Assembly (NCBI RefSeq): GCF_024586455.1
Contig: NC_065923.1
Span: 68,173,076-68,237,075, forward strand
DNA length: 64,000 bases
Reading direction: 5' to 3'
From: Bactrocera neohumeralis
Lineage: Eukaryota; Arthropoda; Insecta; Diptera; Tephritidae
The position numbers and the translations under genes were made by a program. Positions 55,601 through 61,600 of this stretch are shown in pieces (within the stretch, counting starts at the first letter, position 1; every line of letters begins with the position of its first letter). The notes under the pieces are model-generated. The model had not been told where the DNA came from. It saw only the letters and a program-made list of their open reading frames with translations, and did no database searches.

Positions 55601-58600
55601 TAGAATATAGCTGTCATACAAACTGATCAACTAAAATAAAGTTTTTGTATGGAAAACTTTTTTATTTAGCAAGATATCTTCACGAAATTTGGCAGAGATT
55701 ATTGCTCAAGACAACGCTACAATATGCGAACATTTCGTTCATATCGGATCTCTATATCATATAGCTACCATACAAATTTTTTGATTGAAATCAAGTTTTT
55801 ATATGGAAAACTTTTTTATTTAGCAAGATATATTAACGAAATTCGGCAGAGATTATTGCTCAAGACAACGATACAATATGCGAACATTTCTGCATTTATC
55901 TGCACGAAAATCGCTACAGATTATTACTGAAGGTATCACTACAAATGCCGAACGTATTGTTCAGATTAGATCGCTATAGCATATAGCTGTCATACAAACT
56001 GAACGAGCGAAATCAGTACAAAAATATTTTTTAAACATTATTATGCTATAAGAAAATTACCTGTGAAGGATATTATAGCTTCGTTTCGAAATTAATATTT
56101 TTTTTGTAATTTTTTCACCTTAACACATTATTCTCTAATAATAAAATAGTTTCCCATAATTGTTTGAGTTTATTTACCTTTGAAATTACCTACACTTCTC
56201 TGCTGATCTATTTGAACTACTTCACAACGCAGAAAAGTGCCTAAATTGGGCAATTAAAAGCAGCTTACGCACAAGTTTATTACATAATAAATATAAATTA
56301 TTAAAAAAGTTTGGAAATAAAGTTCGGGAAAAAACCATAAAGGTGACCAAAATAATAATATATGGTGTATGCACAACAAAATATGTCAAAAAATCATTTT
56401 CAATTAAAAGTAATTATAATAAAAAATCATATTTAACAAATTATTCTTATTTAATTGCGCTTGAAAAATAAACCTTTTTTATAAAAAATAGTTTTGATAA
56501 AAAATCTATTTATTAATTTATTCACATTTAATTGCACTTGAAAGACAAAAATTTTCATAAAAAATAATTTTGAAAAAAAAAAAAATTTTTTTTTTTAGAA
56601 AAGTATTAATTTTTAAGACCTGAGCCATTGAGTGTTTTCGTTCTTTTTATTTTTAAATACATAGTACATCTACGTCATATTTTTCTTTATAAGCGCTTAA
56701 TTATTACGGAAGCAAAAATTATATGCGTATAAATACATAAGTGCCATATTACTTAAAAATAATTTTGATTATTTTTATTATTCTTGCCATTCATGAGCAT
56801 ATAAAATCTAATTCTCACTAAAAATAATATTTTCCAATATTTTTTTTATCATTCTCAATTAAAATATTTACAAATAGTAATTTGCTGCCTAAATTTCTTT
56901 AAAAAATTACGCATCACTTAATACTTCTATTTCATTTCCGTCATTGCTAAATTCAATCACTTCTCAATCACTTTTCAATCATGCACTCAATCAACGCACA
57001 AACGTCTCACCCACTCAGCTTTATTGGCGACCTTCGCCGGCTTTGCGCCAAAATCTTTCAATGGCAATTTGCTATTGATTTTATTTAAGGTTTTCTATTT
57101 TGGTTGCAGCTAGACAATCTGATAGTAAATGGAAGCATTAAGGTAACGGCTCTTCTTGCTTTTATTTTTTATTTTTTTGAACGCTACAAACTCAAGTATT
57201 AGGCAAGCTGCGAGAAACACTCAAAAACAGCTGTTCGTATTTGCAGACTTTTTTGAATTTTTCCACGGTAATAAACTATTTATTGTTTGTTCTGGCATTT
57301 TAGCCGAAATTAATGAGAAACACATTTTATTTTGCACATTTTTGCTGTTCTGTTCTTTCAAATTAATCACTAAACATTAATTAGCATTTATTATTATGGA
57401 CTGTACAACTTTTCCGTTATGTCTGGGTCTATTGCGGCGGTCATTTGTCTTTTTCGCAGTCGCTGCTTTTGCTTGTTCTAAGCGTTTCGCTTTTTGTTTC
57501 GTGAATTTCATTGTTTTTTCCTGTCAAAAATATTTTTTAAATTTTTTTTTAATTTTGCACATTTTTATTGTAATTTAACATTCAAAATTTGTATACAAAA
57601 ACACAGCTCTGTTTGTGTATGCTCACAGTCATATTGCCACAAAACCATATGAGCAATATGCAGTTAAGTGGGTTAATGAGGTCAACAGCTATATTAGCTG
57701 AGCGCAACAAACATTAGCAACAATAAAAGCAAACAATATGTGGTTTCGAGTTTTAAAGGCCCACAAATATATAACAATAATTAGTGGAATCGTTTTTTTT
57801 TTTTTTTTTTTTTGTGTAAATTTTGTTGTGATATTATAATGATAAATCTTGCAGGCAATTAGCAATAAAATGCAAAATTTTTAGTATAACAAAAATTATG
57901 GTTTGTAGGCACACATTTTTTCTATTTTTGTAAATATAAAATATGAAAAATAGAAAATTAAAATTTTTTTTTTTAATTTTTTTTGGAAAATTTTAATTTT
58001 ATTAAACCAATGTATATTGTAATAATTTTCAATAACAATTTTTGGCACTCTTTTTATCCATTTTAATGCTAGTAAATGTGCAACAGGTTATTAGCATTAA
58101 CTTGAAAATCATCTGGTTATTGGAAAAAAATCTGACATACAAATTATACATGTAATCAAGGCAGCTATCTCTTTTGTTGCCCTGGATATCTGAGCATAAT
58201 TTCGATGGCTTCAACTAGATTTAGATTTAGAATTTATTCATGAATGTATTGCTTTTGCTCTTGCTTTTATGATATTTTCGTTTTTCATACTACACTGGTA
58301 AAAAAAAAAATTACACTGGTCAACAAAATATTTTTTTTTTTTTTTTAATATTGGAGTTTCTCAGTTTTTTTTTACACTGGTCAACAAAAAATTTGTGTTT
58401 AAATACCGGAGTTTCTCAATGTCTTGAACTCAAATTTGAGCATGAAAATAGAAACAAAAAAAATGTTCACTGGTCAACAAAAAAAAATTTTTTTGTTTCG
58501 GATTTTAGAACAAAAAAATTTTTCGGGTTCTGGAACAAAAAAAATTGTTTGTTGACCGGTGTAAAAAAATTTTTACTGCAAAAATTTTACATCAATTTTT

Positions 58601-61600
58601 TTTTGGGGGGTTTCTATTCTCAAATTCTAATTTTAGACATCAATAAAAAAGGATTTTTTATTTGTAGCTTTTAAAATTAGTTTTTTTCTGATACGATTGG
58701 GCCTGAATTGACCATATAAAAATGAAAAATAGAATTTCTACAAAAGCAAAGTTTTATTAGGAGAAACTGAAATTCAACATGCAGAAGTCAGCGTCAAAAC
58801 TCGTGTCTACCGGTGTTATAGGCTTATTTGTAATAAAATTTATGTTTCCATTTATGATTCGGTTTTTGCATTGATAGAGAAATTGCTCAAATCGTTGGAC
58901 GTAGGAGGATGTTGTTCTAAGAAGAAGCATCTGTTTAAAGGCAATTTGTTGATCCTCAAATACGGCAATTCAACAAAGTTACAGATTTTATCAAAGTTGA
59001 GACTATTCCGATAGGTGAAAGTTTCAACAGGTTTTAATTTTGATAGTAGAAATTTTCTTAAGTAACCATGAAGCATCAAATTGTGAAAAAAATTTTTACA
59101 AAATATGCTGAAAAACTTTGCGGTTCTGGAAGAAAATATGAATTTCAAGTTAGACTATATTCGCAATAATTTTGTTAAATTTTCGGTTAATTTCGATAAT
59201 TATAATGAGAAACAGAGAACGTGGTTTCACTAGTATCTAAAAGTGTTGGAAGCATGATATTAAGGTTGATTATTGTCAACTGCAAAATTATAAAGAACCT
59301 CACAAAAGGCGTTTAATTGATATAAAACCTATGTTTACGGCACTTTCCTCTGCATCCTTCTTTTTGAAAACTTAACTCATATTATACATACATATATTCA
59401 TTAATTTTTTGTTGTTTCCGTATTTTTGATGAAAAAAATTATTTAAAAATAAACAAGAGCAAATATTCAGGTTTTATGGGCACAAATATATCCAAAATCG
59501 ATCTTATGTCTAGGGCAACAGCACCACTGTAGAGCAGCGTCATCTTTACAAGTATTTACAATCTAAAACTTTCAAGTGTTTTCGCAAATTTTTAAATTTT
59601 TTTCTTTACTTCAGCATTAGTGCTGACCTAGATTTTGCTAAAAGGTCTGACTAACGTTCGTTTTCTTTATTTTTTTCTTTTTTATTAGCAGTAAAATAAT
59701 TAACATTAAATATGTAAATTTTGCTTAAATTTTTTTTTATTTCATTTTTTTGATTTTTATTTTTTCATTTTAGCTTTTGATATTTTTCGCAAAAATTTTC
59801 CATTAAGCCCAATATTTAACAGACACGTGTCAAATTTGCTGTCGATTCCTCTTAAATTTTACTTTTTGTAAGCCTTTTTTTATTTGTATTGAAGTTTTTC
59901 TTTAATTTGCAGAAACCCGTGTTGTTATTAGGGTGGGTCGATTTGAAAAAGATATAATAATAATTAAGCTTTAGTATTAAAAATTAAAATAAAAAAAAAT
60001 AGAGTAGATAAATAAATATATGTGACCTGGTCTACGAAAAGGGAGCTAACGTGCGAAAACTAGTTTTCTGGGAAACAGCTGTTAAAAATAATCGTCAGTT
60101 TCTCGTTATCTCATTAATTGTTCTCGGTATATTTTTTTTTGACACCTAAGTACGAAATCTTTCCGTAGACCAGGTCACATATAATGAGTGCAATTTGTAT
60201 AATAATATAAGGAGGTGGGTATTAATTGGATTTTTAGAGCTAAAAAACACATACATTTGGAGAATGTATAAGCTTAGATTTTTTATATTTTTTTATTATT
60301 ATTTCATTAATTAGAGTAGATAATAAATAAATAAATTTGCAAAAAGTGTGTAAGAATATACATATATATATTTTTTTTGCTGTTAAATCACAAAAACCAT
60401 AAAGAGGTGTACAAGAAATGACCTACTCTATGGATTACAGTCATAAAAATCAGAATATAAAATCTTGCTTCATTTATTTTATTTAAAGTCAAAAAGATAT
60501 ACGCTTTCTTCTGCTTCTATTCATATTTTTTTGGTTAAAACGACTTCTTCTGGATATGTAAATTAAAGACTTAGAAAATTTATTGGTTTTTAATTACTTT
60601 TTTTTATCATTATTTTATCATGTTAAGTAAAAAATCCCTACGCCTTCTTTTAATAGTTTTTTTTTTGGCACAGATAAAATTATTACATGCCTTTTAAAAA
60701 ATTGCTCCACCCTAATGCACACGTTCTGAAAATATCCCTCAAGAATTATCTTCAGTTTGTTTTTGGACAGAATAAGTTACTCCATACTCCTTAAAAAATC
60801 GCTCCACCCTAATACACTCATTCTTAAAATATTATCCATAAATTACCTTTAATGTATTTTTATCATGCCCACAAACTTATTTTTGGCTCACATAAACGCG
60901 TACGGTCAATTTAATCCCTTCAGAGTGTCGCTAATGACATTAATGACGTATAAAAATGCCAACAACAACGATTAGAGCAAAGTTTACACCTGAGTAAAGC
61001 AGATAAATGTATTTATAATTAAAAATTTTAAGGTTATTGGAAAATTTGGTATTGAAAATTATTATTTTGTGTGCGCATACATATGTATATAACTATATAT
61101 TTCGGTGTGAATATACTTGTATGTACATATATATTTGTGTCGTAGATTTTCATGAGAATGGGGTTCATAGAGAAAAATATTTATATTTAAATTTTATACA
61201 TTTTTTTTTTATGAAGAACGATACAAAGGTGTCATGCAAAATGAGTAAGTTATTTAAAACCAGAAATTTGATTCCGCTCACAAAATCTAATGGAACTTCT
61301 TTGTTGAACAATTTCACTCATCGTAAAAATCGCCGAGTGCATTTTAGTTACTTCGGAAACACAAGCGTATATTAAACATTAATGATTATTTGTATGCGAC
61401 ATTTGGCACAGATGTTACAGACAGTCATAGCAATCCAGAAAAAAATATTTCGACGAATGGGTTTTCGCGCGAAATTTAAATTAAAGAGTCTTACTATTTT
61501 TTGCCCACAGCACTATAAGGTCTAAAGCCCTAAATAATAAATACACATATGTATGTATGTCTATATACATATGTGACCTGATCTACGAAAAGGGGGCTTA

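Noticed and set aside
60021..60179. Small hairpin RNA gene from the near-palindromic 159-bp element
   Set aside because: Terminal inverted repeats with TA flanks and a second copy nearby are explained by a MITE.
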